Numbered from the stretch's first letter, positions 7,850 to 17,860 are shown. The stretch is 64,000 nt of DNA from Georgenia sp. M64 (GCF_038049925.1 NZ_CP145809.1:2948599-3012598), one strand, 5' to 3'. Made by a program: numbers and translations. The notes: a model not told the origin generated them from the sequence alone.

Positions 7850-9940
7850 TCAGTGGATGGCCAGCTCCGGCTCGTGGGTGGGGCTGGGGGTCGTCTTCTG
7901 GACGGTCATGAGGAACTCGGCGTTGGAGGTGGTCCCCCGCAGCTTGCCCAGGAGCAGGTCGATGGCCTGCTGCTGGTCCAGCGCCCCCATGACCCGGCGC
8001 AGCTTCCAGACGATCTTGAGCTCCTCCGGCGGCATGAGGAGCTCCTCGCGCCGGGTGCCCGAGGCGTTGATGTCGACCGCCGGGAAGATGCGCTTGTCGG
8101 CCAGCTGGCGCGAGAGCCGCAGCTCCATGTTGCCCGTGCCCTTGAACTCCTCGAAGATCACCTCGTCCATCTTCGAGCCGGTCTCGACCAGCGCGGAGGC
8201 GAGGATGGTCAGCGAGCCGCCGTTCTCGATGTTGCGGGCCGCGCCGAAGAACTTCTTCGGCGGGTACAGCGCCGAGGCGTCCACGCCGCCGGAGAGGATC
8301 CGCCCCGACGCCGGTGCGGCGAGGTTGTAGGCGCGGGAGAGCCGGGTGAGGGAGTCCAGGAGCACGACGACGTCCTGGCCCAGCTCCACCAGCCGCTTGG
8401 CCCGCTCGATGGCGAGCTCGGCGACGATGGTGTGGTCGGTGGCCGGGCGGTCGAAGGTGGAGGCGATGACCTCGCCCTTGACCATCCGCTCCATGTCCGT
8501 GACCTCCTCGGGGCGCTCGTCGACGAGCACGACCATGAGGTGGACCTGGGGGTTGTTGACCGAGATCGCGTTCGCGATCTGTTGCATGATGATCGTCTTG
8601 CCGGCCTTGGGCGGGGAGACGATGAGACCGCGCTGCCCCTTGCCGATCGGCGCCACGAGGTCGATGACCCGCGGGGTGATGGCCTTCGGCGTGGTCTCCA
8701 GCCGGAGCTGGTCCTGGGGGTACAGCGGCGTGAGCTTGCTGAACTCGGGCCGCTGGCGCGCCCGTTCCGTGCTCATGCCGTTGATGCTGTCCAGGCGGAC
8801 GAGGGCGTTGAACTTCTGCCGGGGGTTCTCGCCCTCGTGGGGCTGGCGCACGGCACCGGTGATGGCGTCGCCCCGGCGCAGGCCGTACTTCTTGACCTGG
8901 TTGAGCGTGACGTAGACGTCGTTCGGGCCCGGGAGGTACCCCGAGGTCCGCACGAAGGCGTAGTTCTCGAGGATGTCGAGGATCCCGCCGACGGGCAGCA
9001 GGACGTCGTCCTCGCTGACCTCGACCTCCTGGTCGTCCTGGTACTCGCCGGGGCGGCCGGTCCGGCGCTTGCGGTCGCGCCCGCGGTCACGGTTGCGTCG
9101 GCGGCTGCGGCCCCCGCGCTCGTCCTCGGCGTCGTCGAACCGGCGGGTCTGCTGGCCGGCGCCGTCGCCCTCGCGGCGGCGGGCGGCCGCCTCCCCGACG
9201 GCGTCGAGGGCGCGCCGTGCGCGGTCCTCGTCGCCCTGGTCCCCGCGCCCGGCGCTGGCGGCGCGGGCGGCCAGCTCACGCTTGAGCGCCTCCTTGGCCT
9301 CGTCGTGCGAGGCGTCGTCGGCGGGGCTCGTGGCGGGGACGCCCTGGCCGGCGGGCGCGGTCACCCGGCGGGAGCCGCGTCGGCGGGGGGCCTCGGCGGC
9401 GGGGCCGGCCGGGGCGTCGCCCTCGGCGCGGGCGGCGCGGTCCTGGCCGTCGGCGCGGGCGGCGCGGTCCTGCCCCTCGGCGCGGGCGGCGCTGTCCTGG
9501 CCCTCGGCGCGGGCGGCGCTGTCCTGGCCCTCGGCGCGGCGGGCCGGCTCGTCCTGACCGGAGCGGGTGGCGGCCTCCTCCCGGCCGGCCACGGCCTCGG
9601 GCCGCTCGACCCGGCGCGTGCGGCGGACCCGGTCCTCCTGGCCGGCGGCGGGCCGGGCCGGCTCCTCCTGGCCGGAGGACGTGGCCCGCTCCAACTGGCC
9701 GGAGGACACGGTGGTCTCGTCCCGGCCGGCGGGGACAGGCAGCGCCGTCTGTCCGGTCGGCTGGTCGGCGCCCGTCGCGGCGCTCCGGGCGGAGCGCGAC
9801 TCGCGGATCGCGGCGATGAGGTCGCTCTTGCGCATCTTCGCGGTGCCCTTGAGGCCCATCTGGGCGGCCATCGCCTGCAGCTCGGGCAGACGCATGGTGG
9901 TCAACGAGCCCCCACGGGGGGCGTCGACGGCTTCGGTCAC
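7850..9940 (-). CDS. rho: transcription termination factor Rho with large repeat-rich N-terminal insertion
   Basis: Hexameric RNA-dependent ATPase/translocase. The C-terminal two thirds are standard: RNA-binding cold-shock domain (GILDILENYAFVRTSGYLPG), Walker A (SPPKAGKT), the LVDERPEEVTDM segment, DSLTRLSRAYN and the C-terminal NASGTRREELL. The N-terminal helical domain (TTMRLPELQAMAAQMGLKGTAKMRKSDLIAAI) is separated from it by some 250 residues of charged, disordered sequence. This stretch contains tandem 9-residue RAEGQD(S/R)AA units and an Arg-rich block. Such insertions are known from high-GC actinobacteria and add RNA affinity. I chose GTG at 9940 because GGGAAGGA lies directly upstream; an upstream in-frame ATG at 9967 would add nine residues. 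Confidence 0.95.
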   Translation of the reverse strand: MTEAVDAPRGGSLTTMRLPELQAMAAQMGLKGTAKMRKSDLIAAIRESRSARSAATGADQPTGQTALPVPAGRDETTVSSGQLERATSSGQEEPARPAAGQEDRVRRTRRVERPEAVAGREEAATRSGQDEPARRAEGQDSAARAEGQDSAARAEGQDRAARADGQDRAARAEGDAPAGPAAEAPRRRGSRRVTAPAGQGVPATSPADDASHDEAKEALKRELAARAASAGRGDQGDEDRARRALDAVGEAAARRREGDGAGQQTRRFDDAEDERGGRSRRRNRDRGRDRKRRTGRPGEYQDDQEVEVSEDDVLLPVGGILDILENYAFVRTSGYLPGPNDVYVTLNQVKKYGLRRGDAITGAVRQPHEGENPRQKFNALVRLDSINGMSTERARQRPEFSKLTPLYPQDQLRLETTPKAITPRVIDLVAPIGKGQRGLIVSPPKAGKTIIMQQIANAISVNNPQVHLMVVLVDERPEEVTDMERMVKGEVIASTFDRPATDHTIVAELAIERAKRLVELGQDVVVLLDSLTRLSRAYNLAAPASGRILSGGVDASALYPPKKFFGAARNIENGGSLTILASALVETGSKMDEVIFEEFKGTGNMELRLSRQLADKRIFPAVDINASGTRREELLMPPEELKIVWKLRRVMGALDQQQAIDLLLGKLRGTTSNAEFLMTVQKTTPSPTHEPELAIH
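9422..9529 (-). repeat. 27-bp tandem repeat inside rho
   Basis: Four consecutive 27-bp copies (9422, 9449, 9476, 9503) with a partial fifth. They encode the nine-residue RAEGQDxAA units of the Rho insertion; 27 is a multiple of three, so copy number can change in frame. Confidence 0.9.
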
Positions 9941-10200
9941 GAGGTTCCTTCCCTCGGAAGAGTCCACCGATCGGTCTCGGGGACACGTGTGAGATCCCAG
10001 CCGGGAGGCTGGGCGGATGAGGGTCGCACGCGCGCGGCACGCTCGATCGTGCTGCGGTCGGGGCGGTGCTCCGCCTCTGCGACGACGACTGGACGCACCC
10101 AGGTGCGCGGAAGACGTCCGCAGGGGTCGGTGCAGGGCACACTTTACCAGCCGCCACGGGTTCCGGGGGAATCCGTGACCGGTTCGTCACCGCGCGGCGG
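9941..10200. other. intergenic leader between thrB and rho
   Basis: About 260 bases with no convincing gene. It must hold the rho promoter and 5' leader; rho is often self-regulated through its leader, but I see no specific attenuator here. GC-rich inverted segments occur (cgcacgcgcgcggcacgctcg) without a clean terminator. Confidence 0.5.
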
Positions 10201-11094
10201 TCACGGAACCTGGTGCGCCCCGCGTCCGGCGACGCCCGGCGAGAGCACCCGCCAGCCGCGGGAGGCGAGCATCGCGGTCGTGACCTCGTCGAGCCGGTCC
10301 AGGACGAGGACGCTCGGACCGGCCCCCGACACGACCGCGGGCCACCCCGCCTCGCGCAGCGCCCGCACGGCCTCGGCCGTCGGCCGCATGGCGTCGGCCC
10401 GGTAGTCCTGGTGCAGACGGTCCTCCGTGGCGGCCATGAGGAGGTCGGACCGACCCCCCAGGGCCAGGACCAGCAGCGCGGTGCGCCCGGCGTTGAACGC
10501 CGCGTCCTTGTGCGGGACCTCGGCCGGCAGGACGGCCCGGGCGGTGCGGGTGAGCAGCCGTGCCTGCGGCACGAGCACGCTCACCCCCAGGCCCGGGTCG
10601 AGCGGGATCGAGGCCGCGTGGGCGCCGCCGGCGTCGACCCACGCCGCGGTCGCCCCGCCGAGCAGCGCCGGCGCGGCGTTGTCCGGGTGGCCCTCCATCT
10701 GCGTGGCCAGGCCCAGCACCGCGGCGTCGTCGAGGACCTCGGGCTCGGAGACCAGCGCCCGGGCCGCGACGAGCCCCGCGACGACGGCGGCGGCCGACGA
10801 GCCCATCCCGCGCCCGTGCGGGATCGCGTTGGTGCAGGTCAGCTCCAGCCCGGCCTGCGGGGCCCCCGCGAGGTCGAGCCCGGCCCGGACCGCGCGCACC
10901 ACGAGGTGCTCCTCGCCGTCGGGGAGGTCGTGGGCCCCCTCCCCGTGGACCGTCACGGTCGTGGGCCCGGCGACGGCGCGCACGGTCACCTCGTCCCACA
11001 CCCCCACGGCGATGCCGAGCGCGTCGAAGCCGGGGCCGAGGTTCGCCGAGGTGGCCGGCACCCGCACGGTGACGACGTCGCGCACGAGGCGCAC
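10201..11094 (-). CDS. thrB: homoserine kinase
   Basis: A GHMP-family kinase that phosphorylates homoserine for threonine synthesis. Motif 1 VPATSANLGPGFDALG lies at the N-terminus, the ATP-binding loop is IPHGRGMGSSAAAVVAG, and the C-terminal VSGAGPSVLVL completes the fold. The 297-residue length is typical. It follows thrC by 6 bases and is the third gene of hom-thrC-thrB. The GTG at 11094 is used; a second GTG four codons in is equally possible. Confidence 0.95.
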   Translation of the reverse strand: MRLVRDVVTVRVPATSANLGPGFDALGIAVGVWDEVTVRAVAGPTTVTVHGEGAHDLPDGEEHLVVRAVRAGLDLAGAPQAGLELTCTNAIPHGRGMGSSAAAVVAGLVAARALVSEPEVLDDAAVLGLATQMEGHPDNAAPALLGGATAAWVDAGGAHAASIPLDPGLGVSVLVPQARLLTRTARAVLPAEVPHKDAAFNAGRTALLVLALGGRSDLLMAATEDRLHQDYRADAMRPTAEAVRALREAGWPAVVSGAGPSVLVLDRLDEVTTAMLASRGWRVLSPGVAGRGAHQVP

Positions 11095-11100
11095 GGCGGG

Positions 11101-12201
11101 TTACAGACCCAGGGCCGCGACCGCGGCCTCGAGGGTGGGGGCGATGACCCGGGGCTCGACCCGGGTCTCGCCCAGCGCCGTCGCGGTGTCCTTGAGGCCG
11201 TTGCCCGTCACCGTGCACACGATCCTCGCCCCGGCGGGGACCAGCCCGAGCTCCGCGGCCTGGAGCAGGCCGGCGACCGAGGCCGCCGACGCCGGCTCGA
11301 CGAACACGCCGACCTCCGCCGCCAGGAGCCGCTGCGCGTCGAGGATCTGGGCATCGGTGACCGCGTCGATGCGGCCGCCGGAGTCGTCCCGCGCCGCGAC
11401 CGCGTGGTCCCACGAGGCCGGGTTGCCGATCCGGATGGCCGTCGCGACGGTCTCGGGGTGCTCCACGGGCGCGCCCTTGACGAACGGGGCGGCCCCCTCG
11501 GCCTGGACACCCCACATCGCCGGGGTGCGGGTGGCCACGGGGGGGATCCGGGTGGCGGCGTCGTCGACCGAGGCGGACGTCGTGCGCCCGGCGTACTCGT
11601 TGTAGCCCATCCAGTAGGCCGAGATGTTCCCGGCGTTGCCCACGGGCAGGACGTGGATGTCCGGTGCGTCGCCGAGGGCGTCGACGATCTCGAACGCCGC
11701 GGTCTTCTGACCCTGCAGACGGAACGGGTTGACCGAGTTGACCAGCGCCACCGGGTAGGCCCGGGAGAGCTCGCGCACGATGCGCAGGCAGTCGTCGAAG
11801 TTGCCGTCGACGGCGACGAGGGTCGCACCGTGGACGATCGCCTGGGCGAGCTTGCCGGCGGCGATCTTGCCCGCGGGGAGCACGACGGCGCAGCCCAGGC
11901 CCGCCCGCACCGCGTACGCCGCGGCCGAGGCCGAGGTGTTGCCGGTGGAGGCGGCCACGACCATCCTCGTGCCGGTCGCGGCGACCTTCGACATCGCCAT
12001 CGTCATGCCGCGGTCCTTGAACGAGCCGGTGGGGTTGGCGCCCTCGACCTTGACGTGGACCTCGGCGCCGGTGGCGCGGGAGAGCGCGGGGGCGTGCACG
12101 AGCGGGGTGCCGCCCTCCCCCAGGGTGACGACCGGGTCGCCGTCGGCGATCGGCAGCCGGTCCCGGTACTCCTCGACGACGCCTCGCCACTGGTGGGCCA
12201 T
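11101..12201 (-). CDS. thrC: threonine synthase
   Basis: A PLP enzyme converting O-phosphohomoserine to threonine. The lysine that holds PLP is in [11 protein letters not shown], the phosphate-binding loop is the [15 protein letters not shown] segment, and [17 protein letters not shown] and [12 protein letters not shown] are conserved. At 366 residues it is the short actinobacterial form. The ATG at 12201 overlaps the hom stop (TAATG). Confidence 0.96.
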   Translation of the reverse strand: MAHQWRGVVEEYRDRLPIADGDPVVTLGEGGTPLVHAPALSRATGAEVHVKVEGANPTGSFKDRGMTMAMSKVAATGTRMVVAASTGNTSASAAAYAVRAGLGCAVVLPAGKIAAGKLAQAIVHGATLVAVDGNFDDCLRIVRELSRAYPVALVNSVNPFRLQGQKTAAFEIVDALGDAPDIHVLPVGNAGNISAYWMGYNEYAGRTTSASVDDAATRIPPVATRTPAMWGVQAEGAAPFVKGAPVEHPETVATAIRIGNPASWDHAVAARDDSGGRIDAVTDAQILDAQRLLAAEVGVFVEPASAASVAGLLQAAELGLVPAGARIVCTVTGNGLKDTATALGETRVEPRVIAPTLEAAVAALGL

Positions 12202-13538
12202 TACTCCCCCTCGACTCTCATGACCGACAGGACCTCGCGCACCCGCGGCTCCCCCGCCAGATCCTCCACGGTCCGCGCGAGCGCGGCCTCGTTCGCCTCG
12301 TGGCTGACGATGGTGATCCGCGCCTGGGACTCGCCCTCGGCGGGGCGCGACTGGCGCACGCTCTCGATGGACACCCCGTTGGCGCCGTAGATCCCCGCCA
12401 CCGCCGCGAGCGTGCCGGGCTGGTCCGCGAGCAGCAGCTGCACCTGGGTGCGGGCCGGGGTCTGCTCCGGCGCCAGGAGGGGGAGCTGGGCGTAGACCGA
12501 CTCGCGCGGGGCGTTGCCGCCGCCGACGCGGTGGGCGGCGGCGGCGACGACGTCGCCCATGACCGCCGAGGCGGTGGGCGCCCCGCCGGCGCCCTGACCG
12601 TAGAACATCAGCCGGCCCGCGGCCTCGGACTCCACGACGACGGCGTTGAACGCGCCGCGCACCGCGGCGAGCGGGTGGGTGGCGGGCAGCAGGGCCGGGT
12701 GGACCCGCACGCTGATCCCCCGCGTGCCGTCGTCGCTGACGCGGCGGGCCACGGCGAGGAGCTTGATGACGTAGCCGGCGTCGCGTGCGTCGGCCATGTC
12801 CTGCGCGGTGACCGAGCGGATGCCGGCGACCGGGACGTCGTCGATCCCGACCCGCGTGTGGAAGGCGAGCGAGGCGAGGATCGCGGCCTTGGCGGCGGCG
12901 TCGTGGCCGTCGACGTCGGCGGTGGGGTCGGCCTCGGCGTACCCGAGCTCCTGCGCCAGGGCGAGGGCCTCGTCGAAGCCGAGCCCGCGGGTGGCCATCT
13001 CGTCGAGGATGAAGTTCGTGGTGCCGTTGACGATGCCCAGCACGGCGGTGACGTTGTCCCCGGCCATGGACTCGCGCAGCGCGTAGACGACCGGGACGGC
13101 GCCGGCGACCGCGGCCTCGTAGTACAGGTCCGCGCCGCTGGCCTCGGCGGCCGCGTGCAGCTCGGGGCCGTGCGCGGCGAGCAGGGCCTTGTTGCCGGTG
13201 ACGACGCTCGCCCCGGCGCCCAGGGCGGTGAGGACGAGCGTGCGGGCGGGCTCGATGCCGCCGACCAGCTCGATGACGACGTCGGCGCGGCGCACGAGGC
13301 CCTGCGCGTCGTCGGTGAGCAGCTCTCGCGGCACCCACGGCTCACGGTCGGCGGCCGTGTCGCGCACGGCGATGCCCACCAGGTCCAGGCGGGCGCCGCT
13401 GCGGGCGGCGAGGTCGTCGGCGTGCTCGCGCAGCAGGCGCACCACCTGGCTGCCGACGGTCCCGCAGCCGAGCAGGGCTACCCGCACGGTCCGGTCCTCG
13501 GCACCGGCGGTGCGGTCCTCGGTTCTCGCTGCGCTCAC
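12201..13538 (-). CDS. hom: homoserine dehydrogenase
   Basis: NAD(P)H-dependent reduction of aspartate semialdehyde, the branch point to threonine and methionine. The N-terminal Rossmann motif is [13 protein letters not shown], the catalytic domain shows [11 protein letters not shown] and [30 protein letters not shown], and the last 80 residues form an ACT domain ([27 protein letters not shown]), the usual site of threonine feedback. The GTG start at 13538 follows AGGAGAG. A 95-bp gap separates it from lysA. Confidence 0.96.
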   Translation of the reverse strand: MSAARTEDRTAGAEDRTVRVALLGCGTVGSQVVRLLREHADDLAARSGARLDLVGIAVRDTAADREPWVPRELLTDDAQGLVRRADVVIELVGGIEPARTLVLTALGAGASVVTGNKALLAAHGPELHAAAEASGADLYYEAAVAGAVPVVYALRESMAGDNVTAVLGIVNGTTNFILDEMATRGLGFDEALALAQELGYAEADPTADVDGHDAAAKAAILASLAFHTRVGIDDVPVAGIRSVTAQDMADARDAGYVIKLLAVARRVSDDGTRGISVRVHPALLPATHPLAAVRGAFNAVVVESEAAGRLMFYGQGAGGAPTASAVMGDVVAAAAHRVGGGNAPRESVYAQLPLLAPEQTPARTQVQLLLADQPGTLAAVAGIYGANGVSIESVRQSRPAEGESQARITIVSHEANEAALARTVEDLAGEPRVREVLSVMRVEGE

Positions 13539-13632
13539 GCGGTCTCTCCTGTCGGGCCGGCTCGACCCCGCGCGGCGCGCGGGCCCCGCCAGCATAGGGG
13601 CCGGTCCGGACGCCGGGCCGAGGTGTCCAGGA

Positions 13633-15036
13633 TCAGCCCTGGTCGAGCGCGAGCAGGTCCTCGAGGGTCTCGCGCCGGACGAGGACGCGGACGGCGCCGT
13701 CGCGCACGGCGAGCACGGGCGGGCGGGGCACGAGGTTGTAGTTGCTCGCCATCGAGCGCCCGTACGCGCCCGTGGCGGGGACGGCGAGGAGGTCACCGGC
13801 GGCGACGTCCGCGGGCAGGGCGACGCCGCGCACGACGATGTCCCCGCTCTCGCAGTGCTTGCCGACGACCCGCGAGGGGACCCGCTCGGCGGCGGAGGCG
13901 CGCCCGGCGACGGCGGCGGTGTAGTCGGCCTCGTACAGCGCCGGGCGGATGTTGTCGCTCATCCCGCCGTCGACGCTGACGTAGGTGCGCCGCCCGCCGT
14001 CGTCGAGCTGGACGTCCTTGACGGTGCCCACGGTGTACAGGGTCAGGGCCGAGGGCCCGACGATCGAACGGCCGGGCTCGACGGAGACCCGGGGCACGGC
14101 GGTGCCGAGCTCGGCGCAGGCCCGCCGCACGACCCCGGCGAGCGCGGCGGCCACCTCCTCGGGGGTGGGCGGGGTGGCGTCCGCGCCGGTGTAGGCGATG
14201 CCGTAGCCGCCGCCGAGGTCGATCTCGGGCATGAGGTACCCGGTGTCGGCGGCGACCTGGGCGCGCAGGCCGAGCACCGCGCGGGCGGCGACCTCGAAGC
14301 CGGCGAGGTCCATGATCTGGCTGCCGATGTGGGAGTGCAGACCCACCAGCTCGAGGTCGGGCCGGGCGAGGATCTCGTCGACGGCCTTGCGCGCCGCGCC
14401 GGAGGTCAGGGAGAGGCCGAACTTCTGGTCCTCGTGCGCGGTGGCGATGAACTCGTGCCCGCCCGCGTGCACCCCGGTGGTGACGCGGACCATGACCGGG
14501 GCACGGAGCCCGCGCTCGGCGGCGAGCCGGGCGACGACGTCGACCTCGGCGAGGGAGTCCACGACGATCCGGCCGACCCCGTGCTCGAGGGCGGTGACGA
14601 TCTCCTCGGCGGACTTGTTGTTCCCGTGCAGGCCGATGTGCGCGCCGGGGACGCCCGCGCGCAGGGCGACCGCGAGCTCGCCCCCGGTGGAGGTGTCCAC
14701 CCGCAGGCCCTCCTCGTGCACCCACCGTGCCACGGCCACGCTGAGGAACGCCTTGCCCGCGTAGTAGACGTCGGCTCCCGCGAGTCCGGCCTCCGGCGCG
14801 AACGCCGCGGCGAAGGCGCGGGCGTAGGCCCGGGCCCGGCCACGCAGGTCCGCCTCGTCCAGCACGTAGGCCGGCGTGCCGTGCTCCGCGGCGAGGTCAC
14901 GGACGTCGACCCCGCCGACGACGAGCGCGCCGTCGTCGCCGCGCCGGACCGAGGTCGACCACACCCCCGTGCTCGTGCCGTCCGGCTCCGGGGCGGGCCC
15001 GGCCGGCCGCGGGGCGGCCGCGGGCGCGGCGCTCAC
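13633..15036 (-). CDS. lysA: diaminopimelate decarboxylase
   Basis: The last step of lysine synthesis, a PLP fold-III decarboxylase. The PLP lysine is in DVYYAGKAFLSV, followed by VGLHSHIGSQI, DLGGGYGIAY and the EPGRSIVGPSALTLYTVGTVKD block; CESGDIV and GAYGRSMASNYN line the active site at the dimer interface. At 467 residues it has the actinobacterial length. The GTG at 15036 overlaps the argS stop (GTGA). The argS-lysA-hom-thrC-thrB order is the classic actinobacterial cluster. Confidence 0.96.
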   Translation of the reverse strand: MSAAPAAAPRPAGPAPEPDGTSTGVWSTSVRRGDDGALVVGGVDVRDLAAEHGTPAYVLDEADLRGRARAYARAFAAAFAPEAGLAGADVYYAGKAFLSVAVARWVHEEGLRVDTSTGGELAVALRAGVPGAHIGLHGNNKSAEEIVTALEHGVGRIVVDSLAEVDVVARLAAERGLRAPVMVRVTTGVHAGGHEFIATAHEDQKFGLSLTSGAARKAVDEILARPDLELVGLHSHIGSQIMDLAGFEVAARAVLGLRAQVAADTGYLMPEIDLGGGYGIAYTGADATPPTPEEVAAALAGVVRRACAELGTAVPRVSVEPGRSIVGPSALTLYTVGTVKDVQLDDGGRRTYVSVDGGMSDNIRPALYEADYTAAVAGRASAAERVPSRVVGKHCESGDIVVRGVALPADVAAGDLLAVPATGAYGRSMASNYNLVPRPPVLAVRDGAVRVLVRRETLEDLLALDQG

Positions 15037-16679
15037 ATCCGCTCCGGGGCGCCCACGCCGAGGAGGCCCAGGCCGTTGGCGAGGACCTGCGTGGTGGCGT
15101 CGTTGAGCCAGAGCCGGGCCCGGTGGGAGGCCTCGACGGGCTCCTCCCCGCGCGGGGTCACCCGGCACTGCCCGTACCAGGCGTGGTAGGCCGCGGCGAG
15201 CTGCTCGAGGTAGCGGGCCACGCGGTGCGGCTCCCGCAGCCGGGCGGCGTGCGCGACGACGCCCGGGAACTCGCCGAGGGCGCCGAGGAGGGTGGCGTCC
15301 GCCTCGTGGTCGAGGGTGGCCGGGTCGAAGTCGTCGCGGGTGACGCCGTGGTCGGCGGCGTTGCGGGCGACGTTGCGGGTGCGCGCGTGGGCGTACTGGA
15401 CGTAGTAGACGGGGTTGTCGAGGTTCTGCTCGCGCAGCTTCTCCCCCTCCAGGGTCAGGGGCGAGTCCGCGGGGAAGCGGGCGAGGGTGTAGCGCACCGG
15501 GTCGGTGCCGATCCACTCGATGAGGTCGCGCAGCTCGATGATGTTGCCCGCGCGCTTGCTCATCCGCGCCCCGGCGACGGAGACGAGCTGGCCGATGAGC
15601 ACCTCGATGTTGGCCTCCGGGTCGTCGCCCGCGCACGAGGCGATCGCCTTGAGCCGGTTGACGTAGCCGTGGTGGTCGGCCCCCAGGAGGTAGATCTTTC
15701 CGGGGAAGCCCCGGTCCTTCTTGGACAGGTAGTAGGCGGCGTCCGCGGCGAAGTAGGTGGGGGTGCCGTCGGCGCGGACGAGCACGCGGTCCTTGTCGTC
15801 GGAGAAGTCGGTGGTGCGCAGCCACACCGCCCCGCCCTCGTCGTAGACGTGGCCCTGCTCACGCAGGCGCGCGACGGCCTGCTCGACGGCGCCGCCCGCG
15901 TGGAGCTCCCGCTCGGAGAACCACACGTCGAAGTGGACGTTGAAGTCGGCGAGGGTCTCCTCGATCTCGGCCATCTGCAGCCGGTAGCCGAGGTCGCGCG
16001 CCGCGGCGACCGCCTCATCGTGGGGCAGGGCGGCGAGGTCGGGCCGCTCGGCGAGCACCCGCGTGGCGAGCTCGCCGACGTACTCCCCCTGGTAGCCGCC
16101 CTCGGGCACCTCGGTGCCGGTGGCGCGGGCGAGGATCGACGCGCCGAACTTGTCCATCTGGGCGCCGGCATCGTTGATGTAGTACTCCGGCGTCACCTCG
16201 GCGCCGGAGGCGCGCAGCAGCCGCACGAGGGCGTCGCCGAGCGCCGCCCACCGGGTGTGACCGATGTGCAGCGGTCCGGTCGGGTTGGCGGAGACGAACT
16301 CCATGTTGATGACCTGCCCGGCGATGGCGTCGTTGCGCCCGTAGCCCGGCCCGGCCTCGACGATCGTGCGGGCCAGCTCGCCGGCAGCACCCGCCTCGAG
16401 GCGGATGTTGAGGAAGCCCGGCCCGGCGACCTCGGCGGAGGCGATGCCCGGGGCCGCGGTCAGCCGCGCCGCCAGGAGCTCGGCGAGCGCCCGGGGGCTG
16501 GTGCCGGCCGGCTTGGCCAGCTGCATGGCGACGTTGGTCGCCCAGTCGCCGTGCTCGCGCTGGCGGGGCCGCTCGACCCGGGGCTCGGGGACGTCGCCGG
16601 CCGCGAGCGCGACGTCGCCGGCGTCGACGGCGTCGAGGAGGACGGAGCGGATGAGGGCTGCGAGCTCGGCTGGGGTCAC
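15033..16679 (-). CDS. argS: arginyl-tRNA synthetase
   Basis: A class I synthetase charging tRNA-Arg. The N-terminal add-1 domain is present, the HIGH signature reads SANPTGPLHIGHTRW and the KMSK-like loop reads ARMSKRAGNII. The C-terminal anticodon-binding helices end in MSxxR-like LGLLGVGAPERM. At 548 residues it is the usual length. The GTG at 16679 opens the argS-lysA unit. A tRNA-Arg gene, its substrate, lies 1.1 kb away on the other strand. Confidence 0.97.
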   Translation of the reverse strand: MTPAELAALIRSVLLDAVDAGDVALAAGDVPEPRVERPRQREHGDWATNVAMQLAKPAGTSPRALAELLAARLTAAPGIASAEVAGPGFLNIRLEAGAAGELARTIVEAGPGYGRNDAIAGQVINMEFVSANPTGPLHIGHTRWAALGDALVRLLRASGAEVTPEYYINDAGAQMDKFGASILARATGTEVPEGGYQGEYVGELATRVLAERPDLAALPHDEAVAAARDLGYRLQMAEIEETLADFNVHFDVWFSERELHAGGAVEQAVARLREQGHVYDEGGAVWLRTTDFSDDKDRVLVRADGTPTYFAADAAYYLSKKDRGFPGKIYLLGADHHGYVNRLKAIASCAGDDPEANIEVLIGQLVSVAGARMSKRAGNIIELRDLIEWIGTDPVRYTLARFPADSPLTLEGEKLREQNLDNPVYYVQYAHARTRNVARNAADHGVTRDDFDPATLDHEADATLLGALGEFPGVVAHAARLREPHRVARYLEQLAAAYHAWYGQCRVTPRGEEPVEASHRARLWLNDATTQVLANGLGLLGVGAPERM

Positions 16680-16761
16680 CCGCCTCAGGGTAGTGGTCGC
16701 CCCGACACGCCCGCCGGGCCGGCCGGCGTCCGTGACGTGCGGGGCTCGTCACACCGCACGC

Positions 16762-17439
16762 TCACACGAGCATGTCGCCGTAGACCACCTCGGTGACCCG
16801 CAGGGGCCCGGTGAGGGTGAGGACGACACCGTCGTCGGTGCGCCACACGACCGTGGAGGAGACGCCGTCGGGCATGAGGAAGGCCCAGTGCCGGCCGGAG
16901 CCGTCGGAGTACACGGTGCCCTCGGAGATGACGGTCGCGCCGTCCTCGCGCAGCCCGGCGACGACCTCCTCGGCGTGGGCGTCCTGCTCCTCGATGCTGT
17001 CGAAGGCGACGGCGGTGAGACCGACGGTGTCGGTGCCGTCGGTGAGGGTGCCCGTGACCGCCTCCCGGGCGCCGTCGGGGGCGCCGTCGAGGGACGCCCA
17101 GCCCGGCTCCTCGAGCGTGAAGGGAACGCCGGGGTCCACCGCGTCGACAACCTCGGTGCCCAGCCGGTCGGCGAGCGGGGCGGCGTCGACCGTGCGGTCG
17201 GGGAACGGGGTCGGGCTGGGCGCGGCGGCCGGCCCGGTCGTACCCGGACCGGCGGTGGGCCCGGTGGGCTCGGACGAGGGACCGGCGGTGGTCGCGCCGT
17301 CGGCGGGACCGGGATCGCCCGGCCGGTACAGCAGTGCCAGGACGACGACGGCGACGAGGACGACGGCGGCGACGACGGCCAGGAGGAGCCGGCGCGGCGG
17401 ACCGGTGGGCTCCGGCGGCCGGCCCGGGGTCGCGCCCAT
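16762..17439 (-). CDS. membrane-anchored hypothetical protein
   Basis: A 225-residue protein with a short Pro-rich cytoplasmic N-terminus, one membrane helix (about residues 18-38, RLLLAVVAAVVLVAVVVLALL), a Gly/Pro/Thr-rich linker (about 40-80), and an external domain with alternating strands (WASLDGAPDGAREAVTGTL, HWAFLMPDGVSSTVVW). I do not recognise a family. A strong ribosome site (gaggagg) supports the ATG at 17439. It is separated from argS by 83 bases and could share its transcript only by readthrough. Confidence 0.75.
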   Translation of the reverse strand: MGATPGRPPEPTGPPRRLLLAVVAAVVLVAVVVLALLYRPGDPGPADGATTAGPSSEPTGPTAGPGTTGPAAAPSPTPFPDRTVDAAPLADRLGTEVVDAVDPGVPFTLEEPGWASLDGAPDGAREAVTGTLTDGTDTVGLTAVAFDSIEEQDAHAEEVVAGLREDGATVISEGTVYSDGSGRHWAFLMPDGVSSTVVWRTDDGVVLTLTGPLRVTEVVYGDMLV

Positions 17440-17556
17440 GGTGTGCCTCCTCGCCGTCTCCTCCCGCCAGGTTAGGGCCGGGTCGTCCTCGCGCGCCCAC
17501 GATCGGGAGGCGGTGCTGCCGACGGCGGGGGCGGGCGCTGCGCAACGCGCCGATAG

Positions 17557-17669
17557 CCGAGGGGCCGACCGGGCCGAGGGGCCGACCGGGCCGAGGGGCC
17601 GACCGGGCCGAGGGGCCGACCGGGCCGAGGGGCCGACCGGGCCGAGGGGCCGACCGGGCCGAGGGGCCG
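17557..17669. repeat. 17-bp tandem repeat, six perfect copies
   Basis: The unit ccgaggggccgaccggg is repeated without change at 17557, 17574, 17591, 17608, 17625 and 17642, with a partial seventh copy to about 17669. The unit length is not a multiple of three and no gene spans it. It lies upstream of the membrane-anchored protein gene and of tRNA-Arg. Confidence 0.95.
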
Positions 17670-17786
17670 TCGGAGCCGGCCGCGGTGGCGTCGTGACGCT
17701 GGTCACGGCGGCGCGGTGGGCGGCACCGAGGTGAAGGCGACCCGGCCGGACTGATAGCATCACCTGGCGCTGCGAGAGCGGTGCGG

Positions 17787-17859
17787 GCCCCTTTAGCTCA
17801 GTGGATAGAGCGTCTGCCTCCGGAGCAGAAGGTCGCTGGTTCGAATCCAGTAGGGGGCA
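17787..17859 (+). tRNA. tRNA-Arg (anticodon CCG)
   Basis: A complete cloverleaf of 73 bases: acceptor stem GCCCCTT with AGGGGGC (one G-T pair), D-arm agctcagtggatagagc, anticodon stem tctgc/gcaga with loop CTCCGGA giving anticodon CCG, T-arm ggttcgaatcc, discriminator A at 17859. The CCA end is not encoded. It decodes CGG, a common codon in this GC-rich window. Confidence 0.97.
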
Positions 17860-17860
17860 C

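Noticed and set aside
6377-10405. 1342-codon plus-strand open frame opposite prfA, rpmE and rho
   Set aside because: Antisense shadow of three well-defined minus-strand genes; no family features, and the product is dominated by Gly, Val and Leu.
17557-17669. CRISPR array
   Set aside because: The 17-bp units are directly adjacent with no spacers, and no cas genes are present.
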